Shown: positions 20,501-32,330, counted from the first letter of the stretch. The stretch: DNA of 64,000 bases from Procambarus clarkii (GCF_040958095.1 NC_091208.1:10268326-10332325); one strand, 5' to 3'. Program-made: numbers and translations. Notes: generated from the sequence alone by a model not told the origin.

Positions 20501-21315
20501 CACCACGTTTCGTTCGAATGCTGTAGCACAATATTCCCGTGTTTTCCTTGGTCGCGTGTACCAGATGTTGGTCTGCCTGGAGTGCCCGGTTACGCGGGCC
20601 CCCTTCCTCATCCCAAGTTTTCAGCGTCCAGCCTAATGCCTGGCCGTGCGGTCTGCCGCTTGAGCGACTTCAAATCAAATCAAATGTTTATTTAGGTAAG
20701 GTACATATATACAAGAGATTTTACGAGTAATGGATTTAATTCTAATTATTGCGGTCATTTTTAATTAATTCTGTTCAATTTTATTACATTCCTTTATTTA
20801 GACTTTCAGCTTGATTAGTTTCATTACGCGGCAAATTTAGGAAATTTATAGCATTGCTTACACCTCTTGCCTAAAAAAAAAAAAAAAAAAAAATCTATTC
20901 GTAAAAGAATTCGTATTTTCATGTCAATTTAGTGAACGGGAGCCCGCTCCTGTTTTGGTGATTTACGTTCCTCCATCATTAACCAAACGCTTACTAAAAT
21001 AACTTGTTATATCCTTAGTCTCCCAGTCATGACATGTATTATGACTAAAGTTTTCCTCAATTTAGCATGGAGCAAGCCTCTGACTTTAGATTATTCCTGC
21101 ACTTGTTTTATGAGTCAATTCCCTCAGCAATTTGTTACTGCAATTTATGCATTGCGTTTGCTCCACGTTTTATTTAACTTTTCTGCCGCGATTAAACTTT
21201 CAGTTTATTCCTCAATTCAGTCGGAAGGTACTGCTGCTTCCCAGCCGACGTCCTTCCTGTGACGAGTTAAGCCGGCGATGTTTTCAGTTTTATATTTATT
21301 TGGTCATATAAATAG
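20501..21315. other. AT-rich spacer with a LINE/SINE-type tail
   Basis: At 20682-20715 CAAATCAAATCAAATG is followed by TTTATTTAGGTAAGGTAC, resembling short-repeat 3' ends of LINE/SINE elements (compare AAGGTAAGGTAAG at 13225). An A-run lies at 20873-20893. No gene is seen. Confidence 0.45.
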
Positions 21316-21472
21316 GCGGCCTCCCAGGCCGCTGGTTTATCCAGACGTGTTGTCTGCCCGGTGTAGCCCGGATGTCACTGCGGCCTCCCAGGCCGCTGGT
21401 TTACCCAGACGTGTTGTCTGCCCGGTGTAGCCCGGATGTCACAGCGGCCTCCTAGGCCGCTGGTCGCGAAGT
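21316..21472 (+). repeat. 64-bp hairpin-rich repeat (2.4 copies)
   Basis: Units start at 21316, 21380 and 21444. Each holds GCGGCCTCCCAGGCCGC (perfect 7-bp arms), CAGACGTGTTGTCTG (5-bp arms) and CCCGGTGTAGCCCGG. The last two motifs are shared with the 84-bp array 1 kb upstream, so the two arrays are related. Confidence 0.9.
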
Positions 21473-22619
21473 TCCAGCTGACGTGTCTTTTTTCACTCCT
21501 TTTCGTAATTGTATTTGGTTGTATTTACCTCGGCTCAGTGTTAATCCCGTTTCTCTAACGAGTTATAGTCCAGCTTCATTTTGAGCATACTTTGTTTTGC
21601 AATTTATAATTATTTATAATTAATTATAGTTATAATTGGTTTATAATTTTATTATTTACACCATTTTATTTAAGATTATTCACGTAATATAATTTATTAC
21701 ATTGTTAGGCTTTTACAACGACGTCGTCCCAGCCGGTGTTGTTCCTGCAGAGGATGGGCCAGCTGGTGGCTCGGCCGTAGCTGTTGCAGCGGGTTCCCTC
21801 ACAGACTCGGCTAGTTTCAGCAGACGATGTTACAGCTGCTAACACCCCAGTTCCATCTTAGGCTTCCCGGCAGCCGATGCTTCAGTCAGGAACCTCCAGC
21901 TGAAGCGTTCCAACCGACGTTGCGCCCAGCAATTTATTTTTCTTCCATTCTGCGGCACTTGCCGTCATCGGTTATTTACGATATTACATTGTATTCTTAC
22001 ATTGTACGATTATTTACGACATTGTATTCTTAATATTATTCCTTATTACAGTTACTGGATGACGGTTCCCTGCCGTCGATTTCACTTTGCTCCTGTTCTA
22101 AAAGTTGTAGTCGAAGTTCACGGCGCACTAGCTGCGGCTTGCAGACGCTCATTGACAACACAAGACTACACTCAGCGGCCACTTAAGGCAGACTCCTTGG
22201 CTTCTATCCAGCCCTATCACCCGTCTGGAGGCAGAGATGGGATGGAGACCAAGGGTAATGTTCCCCGCTCACATTCTACATCCGCTTAGGACACAAGCAT
22301 GTTATAGATTTGGCTTTAAGAATTGGTTCTTATTCCATTTTATGGTTTATGTATATATTGCTTTATTGTATATACCCGTTCTTGGTATATGTATTGTTAT
22401 ATTCAAGATTTATAGTGTTTCGTATTATCCCTGTTTATAGTTGCTTTGTGCTGCTTTGCTGCTCTCCTACTGGCTTTTCTCCCACCTTTGCTCTTAGCAA
22501 AGGTACTTCCCCCTTCCGTTTGCTGGAAGATTCTTAGAATTGTTAGCCCCCTTCATTGCTACAGTATAATTATTCGGAAAACTCTTTATTCATCCAGGAT
22601 TGTTAATTAAGGAATCTCT
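21473..22619. other. Unresolved region with possible exon-like pieces
   Basis: AT-rich with moderately GC-rich islands at 21715-21930 and 22043-22255. The second island follows an acceptor-like TTCCTTATTACAG and ends AAGG|GTAATG, but no frame could be tied to a known protein. These may be host exons or decayed transposon sequence. Confidence 0.3.
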
Positions 22620-23375
22620 TAATTCCTGTGCCGGGCTCCCTCCCCCCGTTTTCGTCTCCGTATTGATTCAGCTAGGGTTTCCCTCTCGTCTGTGCCCTTG
22701 CCTGTCACGATAACACTGCATGCCGCTTCTGCCCACCCTTACTGCCTTATATCTTTCAGCCCGGGGGAGGTGATCTACGCGACAAAAAATCGACGCACGC
22801 TCCGACTGGACCAGGTATCGCTTACATGGTCAGGAATCAACACTCTTCGGATCCTGCAAGCGCAGTGCAGGATGCACGCATACCCTAGCTCAACGAGCGC
22901 CCCCCGGCAAGTTCTACCCGGCCCGTGCCCAGTGAACAGGCAACACTTCAGGGCGATTAATTCGCGCCGCCCTCGCAGAGCTAGGCTCGCCTTCAGCCGA
23001 CCACGCCCTCTTACCTTTAGAATTGACAGGGCCACTCGGCTCTCTTGACGGGCTAGCCATCGGAGTTAACGGCGGGTCCAGCAACCAGCTGGAACACCCA
23101 ACTGACTACGTCCGGGACGTTGTTGCACTGCCACTCTGAGGCCTCCTTGCAACCAGCGGGCCTCGCCCTTCGGGGGGGGGGGGGGGGTCCGGCCAGCTGG
23201 CCTGCGGTGGGGGTGCAGCGCCGGTCCCCAAGTGTCCCGCTGTCCGCAGCTAATCCTTTGCCCAGTCTACATGCTAGTAAGAGTAAGGACCCCCTTCTCC
23301 TTAATCCTTCTCCCGCTGGCCCTCGCGGGATTGGGGGTGCTCCGCCGGAACCCCCAAAGTGATAAGCCTGCAGAT
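22620..23375 (+). other. GC-rich unclassified block
   Basis: Clear GC rise with sharp edges against AT-rich flanks, including a G18 run at 23169-23186. Open pieces exist in several frames (for example 22692-23048 and 23120-23362 on +), but none is recognised. The sharp compositional edges suggest an inserted element or a relict coding block. Confidence 0.35.
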
Positions 23376-24110
23376 AGCTAAGAAATATTCCCATGAATTG
23401 TAATTAGTCTAATTAATGCAACTTTCATTTACTACTTATGGATGTAGTTATTAATTGTAATTGATCTCTCCTTTATCATTAAGGATTATTCATTATAATT
23501 ATTCCTTAATACTTTATTGTTATGCACTAGTCAATAATTATTTATCATTCATCCTAATTAGCTATTTGATTCATTAAAAATAATTGCTTATCATTATACT
23601 ATGTTATTATTATTATTTATTATATAATAATAATTTTATTAATTATTAATTTATTATTCATTAATTTATATAATAAATTAATTTATTATATATTAATTTA
23701 TTATATATCAATTTATTATTTACCATTATAAAATAAACAAGTCCCCAATCTGAGCACGTTTTCTTCCAACCTCAGAAAAAGTGTCTTTTTATATAAGTAA
23801 AATAAAATTACAGAAAATAAATACAGTAAAATTTTATGTTAAATTTATACATGTGTTTACAAATTTAAAAAAATAATTATAGCCTTTTTTTAAATCTCAT
23901 ATTAACGTAAAAGTTTTATATTAAAATATTTTCTTGTCGTTACCTAATCAAATTTAAAAGGTAATAATTATTAATATCCTGCACACATATGGTCGTGGTT
24001 TTCTATACCGATTTAATGGGTAATTGTTTAATTTAATTTTTTTATGTTTCATTCTAACAAAAATAGTTTTAATATTATGAATACCTTATTAATATCCCCT
24101 TTGTGTACCG
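23376..24110. repeat. AT-rich block with ATT repeats leading into macrosatellite core
   Basis: 23570-23720 is ATT/TAA-rich. From about 23740 it resembles the AT-rich core of the composite unit (GTCTTTTTATATAA, TTTTATGTTAAA and GGTCGTGGTTTTCTATACC phrases). Confidence 0.65.
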
Positions 24111-24414
24111 TATTCTTAGGCCACTGTCACAGTCGTCAGTAAGTGGGGATCACTTAGCTACTGGGTACCATTCCTTCCTTCCATTCCACCCTCCACCCTA
24201 CAACCTTCCCAGTCCTATCCCAAATCCTTATCCTGTAACGGGATGCAGGTTTTGCAGATGCAGTGCACACTGCATCAACACAGTGCAGTGTTGAGTGCAG
24301 AAATATTGAGATATTGTTATTGAATTCAAGAAACAACCAGAAAGCAAGTGTTTAACTGTGCCTTACAATGATCACTGCACTGAGCAGTGAGTCCATTCAC
24401 ATGTCAGGGTCCCC

Positions 24415-24958
24415 ACATTCATGAGGGGTTCTGCTTAGTGCATGACGTCACTGGGGTCCTGCTTAGTGCATGACTTCACTGGGATTCCGATTAGTGCATG
24501 ACGTCGCTGGGGTCCTGCTTACTGCATGAAGTCACTGGGGTTATGCTTAGTGCATTACGTCACTGGGGTCATGCTTAGTGCATGAAATCACTGGGTCCTG
24601 CTTAGTGCATAGCGTCATTCGGTTCCTGCTTAGTGCATGACGTCACTAGGGCCCTGCTTAGTGAATAACGTCACTAGGGTCCTGCTTAGTGCTTGACATC
24701 ACTGGAGTCCTGCTTAGTGCATGACGTCACTGGGGTTATGCTTAGTGCATGACGTCACTGGGGTCCTGTTTAGTGCATGACGTCGCTGGGGTCCTGCTTA
24801 GTGCAAGACGTCACTGTGGTTCTGCTTAGTGCATGACGTCACTGGGGTCCTGCTTGGTGCATGACGTCACTGGGGTCCTGCTTAGTGCATGACGTCGCTG
24901 GGGTCCTGCTTAGAGCATGCCGTCACTGAGGTCCTGCTTAGAGCATGAAGACACTGGG
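24415..24958 (+). repeat. Module B array 1 (28 bp, about 19 copies)
   Basis: Monomer GGGGTCCTGCTTAGTGCATG followed by ACGTCACT. The TGACGTCA palindrome (CRE/ATF consensus) is intact in most copies; variants are mainly CpG changes such as GACATCA. Confidence 0.95.
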
Positions 24959-25012
24959 ATTAAGTACTCTGTGACCACCTGCTGGCTCTATGCTTAGTGC
25001 AATGTGGCCACC

Positions 25013-25405
25013 TGACCAAAACACCAACAACAAGAAACACCAGCGTGACCAAAACACCAACAACAAGAAACACCAGCGTGACCAAAACACCAACAACAAG
25101 AAACACCAGCGTGACCAAAACACCAACAACAAGAAACACCAGCGTGACCAAAACACCAACAACAAGAAACACCAACGTGACCAAAACACCAACAACAAGA
25201 AACACCAGCGTGACCAAAACACCAACAACAAGAAACACCAGCGTGACCAAAACACCAACAACAAGAAACACCAGCGTGACCAAAACACCATCAACAAGAA
25301 ACACCAGCGTGACCAAAGCACCAACAACAAGAAACACCAGCATGACCAAAACACTAACAACAAGAAACACCAGCGTGACCAAAACACTAACAACAAGAAA
25401 CAGCT
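25013..25405 (+). repeat. Module C array 1 (33 bp, about 12 copies)
   Basis: Monomer ACCAAAACACCAACAACAAG plus AAACACCAGCGTG, nearly identical between copies. It follows one and a half diverged module A copies (24968-25012). Confidence 0.95.
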
Positions 25406-26095
25406 GTTGAAAGGTGAGTTTCTGTATCAACCACTGGCCTCAGAACACGGTACACAGTAGCTAAGTGTCCCCCCACACTCTAACAACTGTGACAACCACT
25501 GTAGTACACAGTATCTAAGTTATACCTTCTCACGATCGAAAGTAAAGTTTAATCTTTTGCGTGTATATTGTACACATAAAGTTTTATAAATTTGTATTGG
25601 ATGTGTAATAAAAGTAGTGCCTAAACATATAAATAATTTTTTCGTACAAATTTTTTTTTTTAATTTTGTGCTAAAATAAAAACAATTAAATAACACAAAA
25701 CAAAATTTAAACTGATTTTTTTTAAATTGTATATTGTTAAACAAACCCTATTATCAATATTTTTGTAACGATCTAATTATATTTAAGTAATAAATAATAA
25801 AATGCTTTTCCTTCCACACTATCAAGGTTGGTCGGGGTTTCCTGTACTACCTTTATGGGTAACTTTTATATTCAATAATTCATACGTTTCATTCTAACAG
25901 AAATTTTGTGTTGATACTCTGAATACCCTATTAATATCCCCATTGTGTACCATATTCTAAGGCCACTGTCACAGTCGTCAGTAAGTGGGGATCACTTAGC
26001 TACTGGGCACCATTCCTTCCTCCACCACCTCCTTCGCCGTCCTATCCCAAATCCTTATCCTGTTATTGGATGCAGTGTCTAACAACATAACCAGT
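25406..26095 (+). repeat. Unit U1 conserved flank, AT core and pre-D segment
   Basis: Conserved with the same segments of other units (CAGAACACGGTACACAGTAG, TATTAATATCCCC, GTGGGGATCACTTAG). Just before module D, ACAACATAACCAG at 26080-26092 is the reverse complement of the start of a D monomer, a small inverted piece. Confidence 0.8.
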
Positions 26096-26525
26096 CCAGG
26101 TTATGGTGTGGCTGAGGGTGTGGAGGCTGGTGTTGATGTTGTTCAGGGCCTTGTTGAGGTTGGTAATGCAGTGCCTGGTTATGGTTATGTTGTGGCTGAG
26201 GGTGTGGAGGCTGGTGTTGATGTTGTTCAGGGCCTTGTTGAGGTTGGTGATGCAGTGTCTGGTTATGGTTATGTTGTGGCTGAGGGTGTGGAGGCTGGTG
26301 TTGATGTTGTTCAGGGCTTTGTTGAGGTTGGTGATGCAGTGCCTGGTTATGGTTATGTTGTGGCTGAGGGTGTGGAGGCTGGTGTTGATGTTGTTCAGGG
26401 CCTTGTTGAGGTTGGTGATGCAGTGTCTGGTTATGGTTATGTTGTGGCTGAGGGTGTGGAGGCTGGTGTTGATGTTGTTCAGGGCCTTGTTGAGGTTGGT
26501 GATGCAGTGCCTGGTTATGGTTATA
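26096..26525 (+). repeat. Module D array 1 (84 bp, about 5 copies)
   Basis: Monomer begins GGTTATGGTTATGTTGTGGC and contains GTGTGGAGGCTGGTGTTGAT and GGCCTTGTTGAGGTTGGTGA. The first copy is shortened. Open frames on both strands arise from the 84-bp period. Confidence 0.95.
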
Positions 26526-26576
26526 ACAATAAGCACTACAATAAACAGCATGGAAATGATAGATCCAGACAACTTC

Positions 26577-27575
26577 TGTCGGAAAATCCGACACCATTTA
26601 ATAATCATACAGATAATAGCTGTATTGTATAAACAAGTTACCCATAGAAAACGTAACTTGTAGTGGAATTACCGTCTAAAGAAAACGGGATATCATCACC
26701 ACATACCATTATAAATTGACCAGCTATTCTGCTGGGAATTATTCTTAAATACATTAGTCTTTGGACTTTACCATCATAAAAACATCTTATATAAATTAAC
26801 TTAATTATCAATATTAAAGTAGAGTAAATGTGACCCTTCTATCACTTTCTGACATGTGGACAATGTAAGCCAGGCGTCAGAGGGAGGAAGGAGGGCAGCC
26901 ATTGTTGTTTATACTAGACCAGAGGCTCACACGGGAGCAAATTCGGCTCCTGTTAATTTTACTTGGACGTAGTGTTATGGAAACCAAAGGTGTACCATTA
27001 TCAACACGCTGTCTACAAATTCAAGTTAAGAGTTCTTTCCGAAACCCATTATCTATCATTAGTGGCCATTAATGTCATTGGGTAGGGTTAGCCGGTTAGA
27101 ACGCGAAATCGCCTCAAACTAAAGGTAATTAAGCCAGGTCTTCAATGTTCCATGTACAGTATTTTCTCTGATATAACTTGTCATATATAGGTATCTGGCT
27201 TTACAGCTAGCGCCCTTTTGACAGGTCAAGACGAGGAGGAAGATTTTGTGCACCAGTTACTGGGTGACGGAAGCTACCTCAAAGAGGATAATTTGGTGTC
27301 TACACCCTAGTTATACCTGGTGGACTAGCCTGCTGTACTATAAGATAAGGAACCTCTTCAATGTATGTAGTTAATTCTGTAGTTTGATTGGCTGCATATA
27401 TATTAATTTAATAAACCCCCCTAATGTGTAGAGGATCGATTTGTGAGATTATGAGATTATTGCAGAAATACAGTCCACTTATCATTATACAAATCGCTAT
27501 CGAAGTATATAAATTAACGTAAATATAAATTCATATAAATTAAATAAATATAAATCTCACAGGTCGGTTCCCACA
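26577..27575 (+). mobile_element. Solo LTR, family 2, copy 1 (TSD ACTTC)
   Basis: 999 bases starting TGTCGG and ending CCCACA, flanked by ACTTC at 26572-26576 and 27576-27580. The uninterrupted site is seen in the sister unit at 37416-37430. The 5' end is a perfect small hairpin (TGTCGGAAAATCCGACA). AATAAA near 27411 suggests + orientation. The short direct repeats and TG...CA ends identify an LTR; the TGTCGG start is reminiscent of BEL/Pao LTRs, but the superfamily is unproven without the internal region. Confidence 0.85.
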
Positions 27576-27580
27576 ACTTC

Positions 27581-27766
27581 TTTATGCGTGATATCCAAAC
27601 TTCTGTAAACATAATTGATATCAACACGAGCGAGACAGATTTTGCAAGAGAAATTGTCAACAAGCCCATGCACTCAGCCCCGGGTCCAGACTCATGGAAT
27701 TCAATATTTATAATGAAATATTTTTCTAAACTGTATTCTAAACTAAAAAATGAGTTAGAAGCATGA
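27581..27766 (+). pseudogene. Captured LINE RT fragment, unit U1
   Basis: Reads MRDIQTSVNIIDINTSETDF followed by REIVNKPMHSAPGPDSWNS, then IFIMKYFSKL. The APGPDS-x-x-x-x-IF block is the usual start of non-LTR RT and is homologous to SMPIHSAP near 11640. Its first codons lie left of the solo LTR (26545-26576). It is part of the tandem unit, not a separate insertion. Confidence 0.75.
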
Positions 27767-28066
27767 TGATGTTGCAACACGTCTTCCTACTTGTTACACT
27801 GCAACATTGTTCAGATTTTGGACATTTCTTTTTCATTCACCTGCTATGTAGTATTTAAGTACGGGTTAAAGGGAAGATTGCGACGCCGTTGTCAAGGAGA
27901 CATCACCCTCCTCCTCCTCTTGACTGATGTTTACACATTTACGCCATTCACCGCTGTTCATTCACCGAATTCAAGAAACAACCAGAAAGCAGGTGTTTAA
28001 CAGTGACTAACAATTATCACTGCAAACAGTAGTGAATCCATTCTTATGTCAGAGTCCTCACATTCA
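27767..28066 (+). repeat. Unit U1 tail and U2 head
   Basis: Contains CAACATTGTTCAGATTTTGG, the GACGCCGTTGTCA segment, the GACTGATGTTTACACATTTA segment and then the unit head. The 0.7-kb conserved tail found in other units is missing here. Confidence 0.75.
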
Positions 28067-29395
28067 TGAGGGGTCCTGCTTAGTTCATGACGTCACTTGG
28101 GTCCTGCTTAGTACATGACGTCACTGGGGTTCTGCTTAGTGCATGATGTCACTAAGGTTCCTGCTTAGAGCATGACGTCACCTGGGTCCTTCTTAGTGCA
28201 TGACGTCACTGGGGTCCTGCTTAGTGTATGACCTCACTGGGGTCCTGCTTAGTGCATGACGTCACTGGGATTCCGATTAGTGCATGACGTCACTGGGATC
28301 CTGCTTAGTGCATGAAGTCACTGGGGTTATGCTTAGTGCATTACGTCACTGGGGTCATGCTTAGTGCATGAAGTCACTGGGATCTGCTTAGTGTATAGCG
28401 TCATTCGGGTCCTGCTTAGTGCATGACGTCACTAGGGTCCTGCTTAGTGCTTGACATCACTGAAGTCCTGCTAAGTGCATGACGTCACTGGGGATATGCT
28501 TAGTGCATGACGTTACTGGGGTTCTGCTTAGTACATGACGGTACTAGGGTCCTGTTTAATGCATGACGTAACGGGTCCTGTTTAATGCATGACGCCACTG
28601 GGTCCATGTTTATTGCATGACGTCACTAGTCCTGCTTAGTGCATGATGTCACTGGGGTCCTGCTTAGTGCATGACATCACTGGGGTCCTGCTTAATCCAT
28701 GACGTCACTGGGATCGTGCTTAGTGCATGACGTCACTGGGGTCCTGCTTAGTGCATGACGTCACTTGGATCCTGCCTAGTGCATGACTTCACTGGGGTCC
28801 TGCTTAGTGCATGACTTCACTGGGGGGGTCCTGCTTAGTGCATGACTTCATTGGGGTCCTGCTTAGTGCATGAATTTACTGGGGTCCTGCTTAGTTTAAG
28901 ACGTCATTGGGGTCCTGCTTGGTGCATGCCATCACTGGAGTCCTGCTTAGTGCATAACATCACTAGGGTCCTGTTTAAAGCATGCCGTCACTGAGGTCCT
29001 GCTTAGTGCATGACGTCACTGTGATCCTGCTTAGTGCATGACGTCACTGAGGTCCTGCTTAGTGCATGACGTCACTGGATTCCTGCTTAATCTATGACGT
29101 CACTGGGATCGTGGTTAGTGCATGACGTCACTGGGGTCCTGCTTAGTGCATGACGTCAGTGGGGTCCTGCTTAGTGCATGACGTCACAGAGGTCCTGCTT
29201 AGTGCATGACGTCTCTGGGGTCCTGCTTAGTGCATGACGTCACTAGGGTCCTGCTTAGTTCATGACATCACAGGGGTCCTGTGTAGTGCATGACGTCACT
29301 GGAGTCCTGCTGAGTGCATGACGTTACTGGGATCATGCTTAGTACATGACATCACTGGAGTCCTGGTGAGTGCATGACATCACTGGGATTAAGTA
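28067..29395 (+). repeat. Module B array 2 (about 46 copies)
   Basis: Same 28-bp monomer. Shares a distinctive series of variant monomers with array 4 (ACTAAGGTTCCT, CTTAGAGCATG, GGGATTCCGATTAG), so the two arrays are copies of one ancestral array. Confidence 0.95.
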
Positions 29396-30120
29396 CTCTG
29401 TGGCCACCTGAACAAAACACTAACAACAAGAAACACCAGAGAGACCAAAACAACAACAAGAAACACCTGTTGAAAAGTGAGTTTCTGTGACAATCACGGA
29501 CCTCAGAACAGGTACACAGTAGCTAAGTGTCCCCCACTCTAACAACTGCGACGACTAGTGTAGTAGACATTCTCTAAGTGATCCCTAATCACTGCATAGT
29601 TTAATGTGTATAATGTTTCCTAAAAATTTTTGTGTTCTCAACTCCATAACTAATATAACTAAAAGTTTCTTTTTATATAAATTAAATTATTTGACTAAAA
29701 ATTTATGTAAAAAATTTTGTGTTAAAATTCTTAGAACTTTATACGAAATAGAAAATAACTAAAAAATTTTTATTTACTTTTATATTAGTAGTAAAATTTT
29801 TATATCAATATTTTTCATGATACAAAATGTTTGTATTTAATAAATAATAAATATTACCTTGCTTATCCTCTCACACACAAATCATTGAATTGTCGTGATT
29901 TTCTATACCTCTTTAATGATTAACTTTTATATTTAATTTTTTTTTTCTTTTTTACCAGAAATTTTATGTTGATACTTTCAATGCCTTATTAATATCCGCT
30001 TTGTGTACCATATTCTTAGTCCATTGTCAAAGTTGTCAGTAAGTAAGGATAACTTAGCTGCTGGGCACCAATCCTTCCTCCCCCCCCCCCCCCGTCCAAT
30101 CCCTAATCCTTATCTTGTAA
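29396..30120 (+). repeat. Unit U2 C-flank, AT core and pre-D segment
   Basis: Only about one and a half module C copies remain (29405-29475). A C-run occurs at 30080-30093. Otherwise collinear with the other units. Confidence 0.8.
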
Positions 30121-30308
30121 TTGGATGCAGTGCCTGGTTATGGTTATGTTGTGGCTGAGGGTGTGGAGGCTGATGTTGTTCAGGGCCTTGTTGAGGTTGG
30201 TGATGCAGTGCCTGGTTATGGTTATGTTGTGGCTGAGGGTGTGGAGGCTGGTGTTGATGTTGTTCAGGGCCTTGTTGAGGTCAGTGGTGCAGTGCCTGGT
30301 TATGGTTA
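30121..30308 (+). repeat. Module D array 2 (about 2.2 copies, one shortened)
   Basis: The first monomer lacks GTGTTGATG, leaving 75 bases. Confidence 0.92.
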
Positions 30309-30317
30309 TAACAATAA

Positions 30318-30480
30318 ACTGCATGAAAGTGGAAGATCCGGAAAACTTCATTATCGTATTATCCAAACTCTTGTAAAAATAATTGATATCAACACGAGCG
30401 AGGCAGATTTTGCAAGAGAAATTGTCAACATCTCCATGCACTCGGCCCGGGTCCAGACTCAAGGAATTCAATATTTATAA
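30318..30480 (+). pseudogene. Captured LINE RT fragment, unit U2
   Basis: Reads IIDINTSEADFAREIVNISM, then loses frame at CGGCCCGGGTCC by a one-base deletion. The same deletion is present in the U4 copy (43300-43325), showing common descent. Confidence 0.72.
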
Positions 30481-30499
30481 TGAAATATTATTCTAAGCT

Positions 30500-30840
30500 A
30501 TAAAAGGAGTTTAAAAACATGATATTGCAACATATCATGATACTTAGGTCATAGAGTTAAGAAGTATGATGATGTTGCAGCTTATCCTAATATTTGAGCA
30601 TAGAGTTTAGAAGCAAGAAGATGTTGCAACATATCCTAATATTTGATCATAGAGTTTAGAAGCATGATGATGTTGCAACATGTCCTAATACTTGGTCATA
30701 GAATTTAGAAGCATGATGATGTTGCAACATATCCTAATCCTGGATCATAGAGCTTAGAAGGAAGATGACCGATGACGTTGCAACATATCTTAATACTTCG
30801 ATCATAGAGTTAGGAAACATGATGGTGTTGCAACACGTCT
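30500..30840 (+). repeat. Module E array 1 (about 50 bp, 6-7 copies)
   Basis: Monomers contain GATGATGTTGCAACATATCC, TAATACTTGG and CATAGAGTTTAGAAGCAT, with noticeable divergence and one longer copy. Confidence 0.85.
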
Positions 30841-31715
30841 TCCTACTTGTTATACTTCAACATTGTTCAGGTTTTGGACATTTCTTTCTCATTCACCTGT
30901 TATATAGTATTTAAATACTGGTTAAAAGAAAGATGCGACGCCGTTGTCATGGAGACATCCCTCCTCCTCCTGACTGATGTTTACACATTTAAGCCATAAA
31001 CTGCATACATGTCCTGTTTTATGCCCTCCAAAAGAAGCAAAGAGCCGGGTTTGTCATATAGGAAACTGGGCCTTCAGGGGTGAATTCATCGACTAAATGT
31101 CGCCTGTATCTGTGTGAGGAGCGAGGTGGTTGAGAGATGGTGTTGGGTCGCAGAGGGAGAGAGAGAGAGAGCCTCGACTCCCTGCCTTGGAAGCTCAAGG
31201 AAATAAATGATAGATTTTACAGGACGTGTTCTGAGATCATTGGGGGTGGAGAGTCCTCAAAGGAAATTTGAAAGTGATTGATGGACAACGAGTGTTTTCA
31301 TGTCCACTAATTCAGTAGTGAATAAGATAATATTAATGTAAGAAATGAATGCGTAATTACACAAAAAATTCTCATCGTCCCAAAAATAATGCTTCCTCTT
31401 TATCTTCAAAGCAATTGATTCTCAATGTTGCAAGGAGTATAGATTATCTGGAGGCATTAAGAGAGGGAAGATGGATGTCCTGTCGAGGGGAGACTAGGTA
31501 ATCTTGCTCTACAGTTGCATTGATCAGCTGAAGAAGAATTTGGGTTGCTGTAAACGTCATAGACTTGTCAACCATAGAGTGTACCTAACTGAGTGCTTCA
31601 TGCAAAGTTCTTCAGCTATGTCTGACGTCGTTGTATATCTTTATCTGTCGATCATGTCAGTGTTGCTGGTCAGCATACCTCAGGTGATGGTCTAGTTGTG
31701 TGCAGAAATATTGTG
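30841..31715 (+). repeat. Conserved unit tail, copy 1
   Basis: About 0.7 kb from TGTCCTGTTTTATGCCCTCC to GTGTGCAGAAATATTGTG, also at 43895-44600, 47385-47620 (partial) and 60245-60965. It includes a (GA)n stretch near 31160. No convincing gene is seen. Confidence 0.82.
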
Positions 31716-32163
31716 TTATTGGGATACAGTTCCTGGTTATGTTGTGGCTGAGGGTGTGGAGGCTGGTGTGGATATTGTTCAGGGCCTTGTTGAGGTTGGT
31801 GATGCAGTGCCTGGTTATGGTTATCTTGTGGCTGAGGGTGTGGAGGCTGGTGTTGATGTTGTTCAGGGCCTTGTTGAGATTGGTGATGATGTGTCTGGTT
31901 ATGGTTATGTTGTGGCTGAGGGTGTGGAGGCTGGTGTTGATGTTGTTCAGGGCCTTGTTGAGGTTGGTGATGCAGTGCCTGGTTATGGTTATGTTGTGGC
32001 TGAGGGTGTGGAGGCTGGTGTTGATGTTGTTCAGGGCCTTGTTGAGGTTGGTGATGCAGTGCCTGGTTATAGTTACGTTGTGGCTGATGGTGTGGAGGCT
32101 GGTGTTCATGTTGTTCAGGGCCTTGTTGAGGTTGGTGATGCAGTGCCTGGTTATGGTTATAAC
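31716..32163 (+). repeat. Module D array 3 (about 5 copies), joined directly to the tail
   Basis: The tail runs straight into GATACAGTTCCTGG and D monomers, without head, B, C or core. The joint is at an ATTG shared by both parent sequences (compare 44595 and 46820). Confidence 0.92.
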
Positions 32164-32179
32164 AATAATCACTACAATA

Positions 32180-32330
32180 AACAACATGAAAGTGGAAGAT
32201 CCGCAATCCATCATTATGCGTGATTTCCAAACCACTGTAAATATAATTGATATCAACACGAGCGAGACAGATTTTGTAAGGGAAATTGATAACATGCCCA
32301 TGCACTCATCCCCGGGTGCAGACTAGTGGA
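32180..32330 (+). pseudogene. Captured LINE RT fragment, unit U2b
   Basis: Reads MRDFQTTVNIIDINTSETDF then REIDNMPMHSSPGAD and a stop (TAG where others have TCATGG). More diverged than the U1 and U3 copies. Confidence 0.7.

Noticed and set aside
22692-23048. 118-codon frame in the GC-rich block as a gene
   Set aside because: No recognised motif, a basic low-complexity C-terminal end, and competing frames in the same GC-rich block. Kept only as an unclassified block.
26066-26663. Long open frames on both strands over module D (valine/glycine-rich on +, histidine/glutamine-rich on -), also at 31670-32326 and 36823-37623
   Set aside because: They result from an 84-bp monomer lacking stops in most frames. 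The D array at 62495-63252 shifts frame every dimer, and 30121-30308 has a shortened monomer, so no frame is maintained.
28067-29395. Module B arrays as a CRISPR array (28-bp repeats)
   Set aside because: The repeats are contiguous with no unique spacers, and the context is an animal genome.
31504-31695. Small frame in the conserved unit tail (also 44387-44578) as a gene
   Set aside because: It is conserved only because the whole tail is duplicated; at 60.8 kb the corresponding frame is altered, and no motif is visible.
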